From an uncultured Clostridia bacterium (GTDB taxonomy: Bacteria; Bacillota; Clostridia; Oscillospirales; Ruminococcaceae), in NCBI GenBank assembly GCA_947427325.1, contig CANEHP010000004.1, forward strand, positions 1 to 29,209: 29,209 nucleotides of DNA. The letters run 5' to 3'. A program made the position numbers and the translations under genes. The notes under the pieces are model-generated. The model was not told the DNA's origin. It did not search any database and worked only from the letters and a program-made list of their open reading frames with translations. This document shows positions 1-8,565 of this stretch, one piece after another. Each line of letters opens with the position of its first letter. The stretch's first letter is position 1.

Positions 1-61
1 AAGGAGCGGAGCAAGGCGGAGTGGATTTTTATTTTGCGAATTTTGAAATTCTTTTAAAATC

Positions 62-194
62 AGTAAATTACCGCCGACTTTTCTGAGAGCGGGCATAAAT
101 CAGCGCCAACTTTCCCGAGAGAACAATAAATCAGCGCCAAGTTTCCCGAGAGAACAATAAATCAGCACCAAATTTCCCGAAAGAACAATAAATC
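62..194. repeat. 31-bp intergenic tandem repeat, three copies plus a partial
   Basis: Three near-identical units begin at 95, 126 and 157, each opening with ATAAATCAGC and containing TTTCCCGA; a fourth copy stops after seven bases at 188. A diverged unit (CCGCCGACTTTTCTGAGAG) precedes them from about 62. The period of 31 is not a multiple of three, so this is not a protein repeat. It lies beyond the 3' end of the histidine kinase gene. A related two-unit copy occurs at 20072-20133. There are no spacers, so it is not a CRISPR array. Positions 1-61 show nothing recognisable. Confidence 0.85.
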
Positions 195-209
195 TGTTTT
201 TACAGCCCC

Positions 210-2711
210 TTAACTCAAAAGCCTCTCCCTAAGCATATCCATAAGCTTATCAACGTCAATGGGTTTGCCTAAATGTCCGTCCATTCCCGCCTCAAAGGCC
301 TGCTGCTTATCCTCGTCGAAGGCGTTGGCGGTCATTGCTATTATGGGAATATTTGCAAGCTTGGGATCGGGCAGATCTCTGATTTTTCTTGTGGCTTGGT
401 AGCCGTCTGTAACAGGCATCTGAATATCCATAAGCACAAGGTCGTACTGACCCTCCTTTGAATTTTGCACCTTTTCCACTGCCATAGACCCGTCGTCTGC
501 GGTATCTACCGTAAAGCCCGCCTCCTCCAAAATCGTTTTGGCTATCTCTTGGTTAAGCTCGTTATCCTCAACTAAAAGAATACTCTTGTTTTTAAATACT
601 GCCTTATTTTCCTGCTGCTTTTCACTGCCGCTATTGTCCTCTATCGCATTTAAAAGCACCGTTCTAAGCTCGGATAAAAATACGGGTTTGGAGCAAAAGG
701 CGTTGACTCCGCTTCCTTTAGCGTCCGATTCTATTTCCGCCCAATCGTAGGCGGTCATTATTATAATGATCTTTTCCTTTCCCACAAGCCTCCGTATTCT
801 TCGGGCGGTTTCCACGCCGTTCAGGTCGGGCATCTGCCAGTCCAAAACAAATACGTCAAAATCCTCCCTTGCGTCCATGGCAAGCTCCGTCCTTAAAATA
901 GCCTCCTTGCCCGAAGCCGTCCACTCGGTGCGCAAGCCTAAGGTGTTCAGAATTTTGGTTACCGCAGAGCAGGAATTGAAATCGTCGTCGGCAACCAAAG
1001 CCCGTGCGTTTTCAAGGAAGGGTATTTTTTCGGCGGCAGCGGCATTGCCTGCGGTTCTGAACTTAAACTTTACCGCAAATTCCGTTCCCTTGCCCTGCTC
1101 GCTTTCAACGGTTATCTCGCCGTTCATCATATCCACGATATTCTTTGTTATAGCCATACCCAAGCCCGTACCCTGAGTGCCGCTGACGGTGGAGGTGCGC
1201 TCTCTTTCAAAAGGCTCGTAGATGTGAGAGAGAAAGTCCCTGCTCATTCCTATTCCGCTGTCCCGTATCTTAAATTCGTAAGCGGCAAAGCCCTTAGGCG
1301 CATTTTGCTCCTGTGAGACGCGTATGGAAATAGTCCCCCCCGACCCGGTGAACTTTATGGAATTGCTGACTATGTTAAGAAGCACCTGGTTGAGCCTTAG
1401 CCGGTCACATACTATGTTATCGTTAACTACGCCCGGGATGTCTATTGAGAATTTTATCTGCTTAGCCCTTACGTCCGCCTGCACAATCGTCTTAAGGTCA
1501 TGCATAATCTCGGACAGGCTACACTCCTTTTCCTCAATATGCACCCTGCCGCTTTCGATTCTGCTCATATCCAGCACGTCGTTTATAAGGGACAGCAAAT
1601 GATTGCTGGAGGAGGTGATTTTGCTTAGGTAATCCCTTACCAGCTCCTTATTGTCAATATGAGTGGAGGCAAGATTGGTAAAACCGATAATGGCATTCAT
1701 AGGGGTGCGTATATCGTGGGACATATTGTTCAGAAAAAACGTTTTCGCCCTGTTTGAGTGCTGCGCCTGCTCCAAGGCCTCCTCCAGCAGCTTTTTCTGC
1801 TCCGCCAGCTCTCTGTCCTTTTCCACACCTGAGGTTATATCTATAAAAGTGCCTACATAGGTTATGGGAGTGCCGTCGCTTCGTCTCGACAGCTTGCCTG
1901 TGGAGCGAAACCAGCGGTAGCCGTTGTTTTTGGTCATAAGGCGGTATTTTGAGTCAAAGATCTTTTTTCCCGAATAGTCGGAAACGGTTTCAAAAAAATC
2001 TCTTAAAACGTCTTCCCTGTCCTCGGGATTAATTAGATCCGTCCACGCTTCAAGCCTGTTGGGGAAATCCTTTTCGTCCTTATACCCTAACATGGAACGG
2101 AAGTCATTGCTCCATAAAACGCTTTCAAGTTCGCCCAAAGCGTTAAATTCCATAGTCCACATGCCCGATTTTAAAATCTCATGCACTATTTTAAGGGACG
2201 TAGTCTCATGCTCCAAAAGCTTCATTGCCTTAAGCTTATCCTCAAGAAGCCTTTTGGCGTTTTCCTCGTCTATCTGCTTGTAATGCTTTAAAGTAACATC
2301 TTCAAGAAAGACATAGAAAATATCCCCGAAATGCTTGGTGGTCACAAAATGTCCGTAGTCCGCCATCCATCTTATATCGCCGTTTTTTCGGATTATGCGG
2401 TACTCCACATAGTCAAGATTATCCTTATTATAAAAAATTTGGCTGCGAATGCTTTGCAGTGTGCCTTCCCTGTCCTCGGGATGGACCATACCCTTGAAGG
2501 TAAAGCCCGTATGCTGTTTAAATTCCTCTAAATCCTTGCAGCCGAAAATTTCTATTAACGCTTTATTTGCATATATAAGTTCTTCGTCATCATCGGCATG
2601 ATATATGAAAAAACCGCCCGGCATTCCCGTTGTTATTTGCTCTATTATCGGAAAGGTTTCTTCACTTAAAATCAGGGGATTGCCCTCTGCTTTGAAATTG
2701 CTTATGCTCAT
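210..2711 (-). CDS. Hybrid sensor histidine kinase, PAS-PAS-HisKA-HATPase-REC-REC
   Basis: This 833-residue hybrid kinase has no transmembrane segment or signal peptide, so it should sense in the cytoplasm. Two PAS/PAC domains occupy about 28-145 and 178-300. A short coiled coil leads to HisKA, with the phospho-acceptor H332 in SHDIRTPMNA. The ATPase domain shows the N box near N446/N450, DSGIGM at 484-489 and GTGLGMA near 514-520. Receiver 1 (about 570-690) has the acidic pocket D575-D577, phospho-acceptor D624 and K675. Receiver 2 (about 710-830) has E715/D716, D762 and K816. There is no HPt domain and no DNA-binding output domain, so the phosphate must pass to a separate HPt or regulator. 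The ATG is preceded by AAAGGA. The gene follows the transporter terminator on the same strand; a functional link to that operon is not shown. Confidence 0.93.
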   Translation of the reverse strand: MSISNFKAEGNPLILSEETFPIIEQITTGMPGGFFIYHADDDEELIYANKALIEIFGCKDLEEFKQHTGFTFKGMVHPEDREGTLQSIRSQIFYNKDNLDYVEYRIIRKNGDIRWMADYGHFVTTKHFGDIFYVFLEDVTLKHYKQIDEENAKRLLEDKLKAMKLLEHETTSLKIVHEILKSGMWTMEFNALGELESVLWSNDFRSMLGYKDEKDFPNRLEAWTDLINPEDREDVLRDFFETVSDYSGKKIFDSKYRLMTKNNGYRWFRSTGKLSRRSDGTPITYVGTFIDITSGVEKDRELAEQKKLLEEALEQAQHSNRAKTFFLNNMSHDIRTPMNAIIGFTNLASTHIDNKELVRDYLSKITSSSNHLLSLINDVLDMSRIESGRVHIEEKECSLSEIMHDLKTIVQADVRAKQIKFSIDIPGVVNDNIVCDRLRLNQVLLNIVSNSIKFTGSGGTISIRVSQEQNAPKGFAAYEFKIRDSGIGMSRDFLSHIYEPFERERTSTVSGTQGTGLGMAITKNIVDMMNGEITVESEQGKGTEFAVKFKFRTAGNAAAAEKIPFLENARALVADDDFNSCSAVTKILNTLGLRTEWTASGKEAILRTELAMDAREDFDVFVLDWQMPDLNGVETARRIRRLVGKEKIIIIMTAYDWAEIESDAKGSGVNAFCSKPVFLSELRTVLLNAIEDNSGSEKQQENKAVFKNKSILLVEDNELNQEIAKTILEEAGFTVDTADDGSMAVEKVQNSKEGQYDLVLMDIQMPVTDGYQATRKIRDLPDPKLANIPIIAMTANAFDEDKQQAFEAGMDGHLGKPIDVDKLMDMLRERLLS

Positions 2712-2782
2712 AACTCTCTTGTCCTTTTCATTCTTATACTAATTCCAATTTAAAAAGGTATTGGTACGAGTTTTACTTTTCA

Positions 2783-2819
2783 TAACAAAACCTCCGTGGA
2801 TATCCACAGAGGTTTGTTA
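2783..2819 (-). terminator. Hairpin terminator ending the transporter operon
   Basis: The imperfect inverted repeat TAACAAAACCTCCGTGG / CCACAGAGGTTTGTTA surrounds the loop ATAT. Read on the minus strand, the stem is preceded by AACAAA and followed by TTTTGTTA, a modest U-rich tail. It lies 20 bases beyond the stop of the last permease. The tail is weak, so some read-through into the kinase gene is possible. Confidence 0.65.
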
Positions 2820-2838
2820 CCTAATATAAATTCAAATA

Positions 2839-4164
2839 TTACATACCCGTAATACCCGAACGCTCGATACCTTCAACAAACTGTCTCTGTAGGAAACAAT
2901 AGATGATAAGTATTGGCAGAATGGTGAGCATACAGCCTGCCTGTATCCAAACGATCCAGTCGGTGGGGTTTCCCGTAGGGGCTTCTCCTCCGTTTTTGTA
3001 CTGGGATACTGTCCTCCATATGTTATTGGTTAACAAGGATATTGTTTGCGCCTTCTCGCCGGACAGATACATACCCGATACATAAGAGTCGTTCCAATAC
3101 CATACTATTGAAAAAATAAATACGGTTAAGAAGGATGTCTTTGCGTTAGGCACCATTATTCTTATAAAGGTGGAGAAGGGTCCGCAGCCGTCAAGATGAG
3201 CGGCGTCTTCAAGCTCCTTGGGCAGTCCTCTGAAAAACTGTCTGAAAAGCAGCACGAAAAGTCCTGCGCGTATGCCGTTTACAAAGAACGCCTGCAAATA
3301 CAAGGAAACGGGATTGTTAATCAGGTTAAGTCCGTAGGGATTATCCTTGCTTATCAGTCCGATAAGTCCAAAAACATCAAAATATCTGAACTGCTGGAAC
3401 TGAGGGATAAGAATGATCTGTATGGGAACGATAATTTGCAGTATTACGATCATAAACAGGAAGCCCCTGCCCTTAAACTTAAATCTCGCAAAGCCGTAGC
3501 CTGTAATGGCACAGGTAACAACCTGTATCAGTGAGCAGACTATATTTACCGATATGGTATTCCACAGTATCTCGGGATACTTCAGGGCGTTCCAGGTATC
3601 GATTATATTGTCTACCGTAAAGGTTTTGGGTATCCACATTACCGAAGGATCGTACATTTCCTCCTGAGGTCTGAATGCACAGGAAACCATATAGATTATG
3701 GGGTAAAGGATAACGAAGCTAAGCCCAAAGACAATAAGAAATCTGAATACGGGCCAAACCTTGTCTGCAACTCTTCTGCCGAAAATATAGCGGTAATGCT
3801 TTTTTTCGGAATCACTGTATTTCTTGTAGTTTCTTATGATCTCCCAGTTGCTAATGTGATATTGCTTGTGAAGAGCCTTTCGCTGCTTTTCCAGCTGCTT
3901 AAGCTCTTTTTTTGTGTATTTCTTTTCTTGTCTTGCGTCATCGTCGCTGACCTTTACAACGATGTCTTTAAGAGCGTCCGCCGCATGTGTTTCCGTCTGT
4001 GCAGCCTGCTCTGCGCCTGCAAGAGATTCCGCTGTGCTTGTTTGAACCTCTTCGGGCTTTTCAGACTGTCCCGACGGCTCATTTACGGCTTTTACCGAGT
4101 CCGCCGCACTAACCTCGGGAGTTTCGTCAGCGGGATCTATTTTCTTTAAATTTTTATCAGCCAC
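2839..4164 (-). CDS. Carbohydrate ABC transporter permease, MalG-like, with long charged N-terminal tail
   Basis: This is an inner-membrane permease of the binding-protein-dependent sugar ABC family. I chose the GTG at 4164 because GAGGAGGG lies just upstream and the preceding permease stops 14 bases earlier; a longer frame would overlap that gene by 84 bases. The product is 441 residues against about 280-300 for the family. The excess is a hydrophilic tail of about 135 residues, rich in Ala, Glu and Lys, before TM1 (about 137-163). Further membrane segments lie near 202-225, 234-256, 285-308, 344-360 and 405-425. The EAA loop that docks the ATPase is EDAAHLDGCGPF at 319-330, followed by the expected G-x9-P spacing. 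It is the last gene of the operon and pairs with the permease upstream. Substrate unknown. Confidence 0.92.
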   Translation of the reverse strand: MADKNLKKIDPADETPEVSAADSVKAVNEPSGQSEKPEEVQTSTAESLAGAEQAAQTETHAADALKDIVVKVSDDDARQEKKYTKKELKQLEKQRKALHKQYHISNWEIIRNYKKYSDSEKKHYRYIFGRRVADKVWPVFRFLIVFGLSFVILYPIIYMVSCAFRPQEEMYDPSVMWIPKTFTVDNIIDTWNALKYPEILWNTISVNIVCSLIQVVTCAITGYGFARFKFKGRGFLFMIVILQIIVPIQIILIPQFQQFRYFDVFGLIGLISKDNPYGLNLINNPVSLYLQAFFVNGIRAGLFVLLFRQFFRGLPKELEDAAHLDGCGPFSTFIRIMVPNAKTSFLTVFIFSIVWYWNDSYVSGMYLSGEKAQTISLLTNNIWRTVSQYKNGGEAPTGNPTDWIVWIQAGCMLTILPILIIYCFLQRQFVEGIERSGITGM

Positions 4165-4178
4165 TTTCGTCCCTCCTC

Positions 4179-5339
4179 TTAGTCTACCTGATAGAATACA
4201 AACTTGGAAATAATGGCGGATATAATACCAAGGGCGACGCCTACTATTCCAAAGTAAGTCCATGCCATAGCCGTACTTATATCATACTGCCATTGTAAGT
4301 TTCTGGCGAGAACCTGAACCATAACGGGGTTGTTTGCGTCAATAAATACATCGATAACGGTATAAATCAGGTTCGCTAAAATCATCGGGCTTATTGTCGG
4401 GAACGTAATTTTCCAGAAAAATTCCCAACCGGTCGCACCCTCCATCTGAGCGGCTTCTTTTGCTGCGGTGGGTATCTGCTGCAATGCCGAAAGGAAGATG
4501 ATGGTCTGAATACCGCAGCGCCAAATCAGGTTGAACAAGCCGCTGGCTATTTCTCCCAGTTTATTCGCAAAAGACTGGCTTATATTGGAGAATCCCATAA
4601 ATTCAAGGAATGAATCTACCATATCTATCTGGAACAGCGAACTGAACTGAGAAGCTTCGCCTACGCCCTGAGAGGTGACCTCGCCGTTAATAACCGCCAG
4701 CACAGGCCCCGTTGCAACAAGCACGGGTATGAAGAATATGGCTCTTGCAAGGGTTCTGCCTCTAAACTTTTGGTTAAGCATAAGCGCAATGAATAAGCTG
4801 AACACGATAATCATAAAGGTATCGCCGGGCATTGCGCTTAAGGATTTGATAAGGTTAGGCACATAATCCGGGTCTGTGTTGAAAATAAATTTATAGTTAT
4901 CAAAGTTATTCCACTCACAAAGTATGCCCGGTCTTGTCATACCTTCATATTTGTTATTGGCTATATCGGCTGCATTGACGGTAGTGGTCTTGGATAACGA
5001 ATATCTCACAGACTCCGCCAGGGGGATAATGAACATATAAATCGTTCCCACTAACCAAAGTGCAATAAATATGTAGCCGTAAAGCTTTTTCTTTTTTTCA
5101 TAAGAAATTCTTGTTTTCTTATTAAGATTGGGTCCCTTTACGCTGACCTTTTTTGCGCTTTCCTCGTCCAATGCGGTCAATGGGGTCAATGCGGCAGCTC
5201 CCTCCCCGGCGGCAATATTTTCCGCCGAGCCTGCCGCCCCGCCGACCTCGGAGGCTTCGCCGACAGCTTCTTTTACGGCTTCTTCCGCCTTTACGGCAAT
5301 TTCATCCTGCTTTTCTTTTTTTGAATTGGATTTAGCCAT
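4179..5339 (-). CDS. Sugar ABC transporter permease, MalF-like, with charged N-terminal tail
   Basis: This 386-residue permease is the partner of the one downstream. Its EAA loop is visible at 293-318 (AKEAAQMEGATGWEFF, then the conserved Pro). TM1 spans about 86-106; more segments follow near 172-190, 198-218, 268-288, 316-333 and 360-382. The first 85 residues are hydrophilic, with an Ala/Glu/Gly-rich run and a Lys-rich KKKK stretch immediately before TM1; such a long tail is unusual in this family. The ATG overlaps the TAA of the upstream DUF5696 gene as TAATG (5339-5341), indicating translational coupling. AAAGGAG precedes the start. No ATPase or second binding protein is encoded beside it. 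Confidence 0.92.
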   Translation of the reverse strand: MAKSNSKKEKQDEIAVKAEEAVKEAVGEASEVGGAAGSAENIAAGEGAAALTPLTALDEESAKKVSVKGPNLNKKTRISYEKKKKLYGYIFIALWLVGTIYMFIIPLAESVRYSLSKTTTVNAADIANNKYEGMTRPGILCEWNNFDNYKFIFNTDPDYVPNLIKSLSAMPGDTFMIIVFSLFIALMLNQKFRGRTLARAIFFIPVLVATGPVLAVINGEVTSQGVGEASQFSSLFQIDMVDSFLEFMGFSNISQSFANKLGEIASGLFNLIWRCGIQTIIFLSALQQIPTAAKEAAQMEGATGWEFFWKITFPTISPMILANLIYTVIDVFIDANNPVMVQVLARNLQWQYDISTAMAWTYFGIVGVALGIISAIISKFVFYQVD

Positions 5340-7729
5340 TAGTCGCTCACTCCTTTCAATCCATAATCAGCAAGATTTTTTTCCTGCCCGTTTACTGTAA
5401 CTTTAAGCTTTTCAGTATCTACGGTAATGGTTGTTCCGTCGGAATATTCCGCTGTAAAGTTCTTTTTGCCGTTTCTTGTGTACTTAACGATAGCTGCGTC
5501 TTTTACAGAACCGGCAATGTCATTGAACAGCTTGTAGTCGTTAGCCGCATCCTCCAGCCAGCCTTCATAATTGCTGTAGTAATACTTATCATAGAGGCTG
5601 TCTAAGAACTCGTTGGGAGAATTATACATCAGCTCGTAGTGTATCGAAGAGCCTGTCAAAAGGGACAGTAATTTTAATTCGTTTGCATTGGAGCTTGCGT
5701 TTACGGGCTTTGAGGAATAAGGAATATATCCGTGAACCAATATCTGGTAGAAGGGAACATCGTAATCAAAAAGATCGTAGTTCGAGCTGTAAAGAGGTAC
5801 ATTTGTAATTGCCGATACATACGGAAGCGCATAAGCGTTGCATTCCTGGGCAATTATTGAAATACCTGCGTCATTAAGCTTCTTGTAGCCCTCCGTAAGA
5901 ATACCCATGGTATCCTGACGAACTATCTGAGGCTTTCCCTCCGCATTCTGACGGCTGAAATCGCTGTACAGAAGAGAGGTTGCCTGGTTAAGGCTTATTG
6001 TTGAAATTCCCTCGCTGTTAAAGGATTTAACCAGCTTATCAAATACGCTGGAAAAATGATGAGGGGATAAAATCGTCCAGGTGGGCTTAACCCTTGTATC
6101 GGGTATTCCGTAAGCACGGCTGAAGTCGGTTTGGGTGGCATACGCCTTGGTAACTCTCTTTGAGCTGTTTAAGGTAAAGGAGTAGCCGTTGCCGCTTTTG
6201 GTGTATTCCATAAAGTTAACGCCGGGATAGAAGGTGACGTTGTTGTCCTGCGTGAACTTATAAAGGTCTTTAAAATCGTTCTCTCCGCCCAATTTACCCG
6301 AATAATCCGCACCGACCGTTACCTGACCCTTCATATCGCTGTTGGTAAAGTCGTTGTAGATAAGCTGCATTTCGTCAACGCCCAGATCCTTAAGCTTTTG
6401 GAGCATTTCCTTTGCCTGGCTGTAGGAGGTTGCGATTGTCTGCTGATCTACAGGGAAGCCTAAAATCGACTTTTTGGTAATTGTGCCGCCCATAGTGGTA
6501 ATTGCAAGGGCATTGGCGTTATCGGTGGACTTTTTGGAAAAGCCCTTTTCGGCAATAAGGTAATTGCGGTAGGTATCCGCCAAATCTACAATACCCAGGT
6601 CGTCGCCCGTTACGAAGTAATAGCATACCTCGATATCGTCAACTCTGTTTTCTCCCGCCTGATAAGTTTTCAGCTCGGTCTTGGCGCCCATTGTAAAGGT
6701 ATCCGTTGAGCGGAAGTCAAAGCTGAACCATGCGCAGTTGATTTCCGTTGCATTCTGTGCGCTTACGTAAGCGTTGACATAAGCATAGGGGTCGCCCTTG
6801 TTTACTACCGCAAGCATAGCCTCGCTGTGACCCTCCAGCTCTTTTACTATGCCCAAAACGGGAAGATAGGTCTGTTCGGTTTTTGCTCCCGCAAGCGCAG
6901 TGCTTATGGCTTTATCCTTGCCGTAAACTCTTGACTTATACGTACCGGTGGATGTTTTTCCGTTGTCAAACTCAATAACAGCGCCCGAACCGTCGGGAAC
7001 GAACATATATCCGTCCTCGTTATTTCTTCCTGCGGCATTGGTTCTGCCTGCGCCAAAGGTTTGCGCAAGATCCATGCTTATAAGTTTGTACGATTTGGTT
7101 GAACTGAGGTGTTCGTTGATTTCGTCGGAGTGAACTCTGATTTTTAATCTGTCGTTGTCCAGGGTAACGGAAACGGGTATGACAATGCCGTATTTTGCGA
7201 AGGTGTAAGTAATCTTTACGCCGTTTTCAACATAATCCAAACTGAATTTCTCGGTTCTGACCGAAGCGTCAAAGGATTTTATGGGGGTGTCGGGCAGGCT
7301 GTTGTCTTCCATATTCAGGGGCTTAAAGGTTAACATGGAAGCCATGGTTACCTGCTGAGCGGCCCCCGCCCTGCCGTCCGATTCGTAATCGTAGGGAGTG
7401 GACCACCATATATAGCCGCTCTTATTGTTTTTCACGGCATAAATACAGGTGGTTTCGTTAAAATAAAGTGTTAAGCTGTCACTTTTGGCAATTTCCTTCA
7501 TCTGTGCCAATGCCTGCTCTTCGGTAACAGGATCGGGAACTTCCTCTTCGCCGCCTGCTTCACCGCTGGCAGCGTCGTCTCCGTCCCCTGCGGGTTCTCC
7601 CTCGGCAGGAGCTGCGGTGTTTTCCGCGGCTGCGTCGGTTTCCGCGCCTTCCGACCACACGATGCCCGAGCTGAGGACAATAGAAACGGCAAGAATTGCT
7701 GCTAACAGCTTTCTTTTGAATTTAAGCAT
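5339..7729 (-). CDS. Secreted DUF5696-type protein, possible glycoside hydrolase-like enzyme
   Basis: This 796-residue protein has a Sec signal peptide (KFKRK, then a hydrophobic core at about 8-21), followed by an acidic Ala/Glu/Gly/Asp-rich linker to about residue 70. The middle (about 85-390) is beta-rich. Residues about 405-720 alternate strand and helix like a TIM barrel, for example LKDLGVDEMQLIYNDF at 446-461, FYPGVNFMEY at 500-509 and ECNAYALPYV at 629-638. The conserved-looking VPFYQILVHGYIPYSSKP lies at 658-675. A small beta domain ends the protein. I recognise the overall type as DUF5696, a family found beside sugar ABC transporters in Firmicutes; the hydrolase idea is inference, and the catalytic acids cannot be assigned by eye. 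No lipobox or LPXTG was seen. It sits mid-operon, between yip1 and a permease pair. Confidence 0.78.
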   Translation of the reverse strand: MLKFKRKLLAAILAVSIVLSSGIVWSEGAETDAAAENTAAPAEGEPAGDGDDAASGEAGGEEEVPDPVTEEQALAQMKEIAKSDSLTLYFNETTCIYAVKNNKSGYIWWSTPYDYESDGRAGAAQQVTMASMLTFKPLNMEDNSLPDTPIKSFDASVRTEKFSLDYVENGVKITYTFAKYGIVIPVSVTLDNDRLKIRVHSDEINEHLSSTKSYKLISMDLAQTFGAGRTNAAGRNNEDGYMFVPDGSGAVIEFDNGKTSTGTYKSRVYGKDKAISTALAGAKTEQTYLPVLGIVKELEGHSEAMLAVVNKGDPYAYVNAYVSAQNATEINCAWFSFDFRSTDTFTMGAKTELKTYQAGENRVDDIEVCYYFVTGDDLGIVDLADTYRNYLIAEKGFSKKSTDNANALAITTMGGTITKKSILGFPVDQQTIATSYSQAKEMLQKLKDLGVDEMQLIYNDFTNSDMKGQVTVGADYSGKLGGENDFKDLYKFTQDNNVTFYPGVNFMEYTKSGNGYSFTLNSSKRVTKAYATQTDFSRAYGIPDTRVKPTWTILSPHHFSSVFDKLVKSFNSEGISTISLNQATSLLYSDFSRQNAEGKPQIVRQDTMGILTEGYKKLNDAGISIIAQECNAYALPYVSAITNVPLYSSNYDLFDYDVPFYQILVHGYIPYSSKPVNASSNANELKLLSLLTGSSIHYELMYNSPNEFLDSLYDKYYYSNYEGWLEDAANDYKLFNDIAGSVKDAAIVKYTRNGKKNFTAEYSDGTTITVDTEKLKVTVNGQEKNLADYGLKGVSD

Positions 7730-7737
7730 TTTCTGAA

Positions 7738-7926
7738 ATCATTCCTTCCTCCGAGAATGCATATATGCTTTTAAGAGCATTTATGCTTTTCTCTCGGTTG
7801 CAGATTTTTTCTGTCGAAGCTTTGAAGCGGTCTTCACAGAACATTTACATATGTATCGCATATGACTTTATGCGGCTTTTCGGCAGACCCTGTGAAGACG
7901 TGTTCTTTGTTCCTTGAGATTATATG
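7738..7926 (-). promoter_or_regulatory. Structured untranslated region before the DUF5696 gene
   Basis: This is the only sizeable gap in the downstream half of the operon. It holds two hairpins. One pairs GTCTTCACAG (7830-7839) with CTGTGAAGAC (7890-7899) around a smaller stem, CGCATA/TATGCG. The other pairs CCGAGA (7751-7756) with TCTCGG (7792-7797), enclosing GCATATATGCT/AGCATTTATGC with one mismatch. The second borders the GGAGGAAGGA ribosome site (7743-7752). Neither is followed by a U-run on the minus strand, so they look like mRNA processing or translation-control structures rather than terminators. Confidence 0.55.
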
Positions 7927-8565
7927 CTATAAGCTGAATCTGTACATCAATTCGGTTATGATGGAGTATACGAACATCACTACCTGCTGGAACAATGATA
8001 CCAAAAGAATAAGCACCAAAACTATAATCACCATTGCCACCACCGAGAAGATCATGGCAAGTATGGTTTTTGGCATCGTATACTGATGAACCGCTTTCAT
8101 TGCCGATATTAACAAAACGCCTGACCACACAAGTCCTATATAATTTATAAGGACGAGGATCGTGCCTTCCTGCCTTGTAAGCACATTGCTGGCTAAAATG
8201 TATATGATCTGCGAAATTATATACGGTACAAGCGCATAGGCGGAAACGCACATTATCTCATTCATCTTGCCTTCGCCGTCGAACAGTGTGCACAAGGACC
8301 AGTTTCCCACAACCCAAATAAAGAATATCAGAATCGAGCTGGAGAAGATGGGCACAACATTGAATATTTTATCAAAGACGGTCTGATAGATAAAGCCTGT
8401 CATAAGTCTTGCGCAAACATTGACAATAAAGAATACAAGTATGATTAAGAGGGCGACCTTGCTGTGATACGCCTTTTTCCACCTTACATCCTCAAAGCCT
8501 TCAAAGGGATGCCTTGCAACATAAAATGGCCATTTCCATTTCGGTAAATCAAGATCAAACCGCAT
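7927..8565 (-). CDS. Yip1-family integral membrane protein
   Basis: This 212-residue membrane protein resembles the Yip1/DUF1282 family. The N-terminal cytoplasmic stretch has the typical HPFEGFEDVRWKK (19-31). About five hydrophobic segments follow, near 38-58, 70-90, 107-127, 132-153 and 168-195. The loop WSLCTLFDGEGKMNEI (88-103) matches the polar loop usually seen between TM2 and TM3. The ATG overlaps the stop of the propeller gene as TAATG (8563-8567), so the two are translationally coupled; GGGAGG precedes it. Bacterial Yip1 proteins have no established function. Its fixed place between the propeller and DUF5696 genes suggests a scaffold or assembly role, which is inference. Confidence 0.82.
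   Translation of the reverse strand: MRFDLDLPKWKWPFYVARHPFEGFEDVRWKKAYHSKVALLIILVFFIVNVCARLMTGFIYQTVFDKIFNVVPIFSSSILIFFIWVVGNWSLCTLFDGEGKMNEIMCVSAYALVPYIISQIIYILASNVLTRQEGTILVLINYIGLVWSGVLLISAMKAVHQYTMPKTILAMIFSVVAMVIIVLVLILLVSLFQQVVMFVYSIITELMYRFSL

Noticed and set aside
95..194. Possible CRISPR array
   Set aside because: The units abut directly with no variable spacers, there are only three, and no cas genes are present.
210..4164. Kinase as the dedicated sensor of the sugar transporter
   Set aside because: It lacks a membrane domain and output regulator, and a hairpin separates it from the operon; proximity alone does not support the link.
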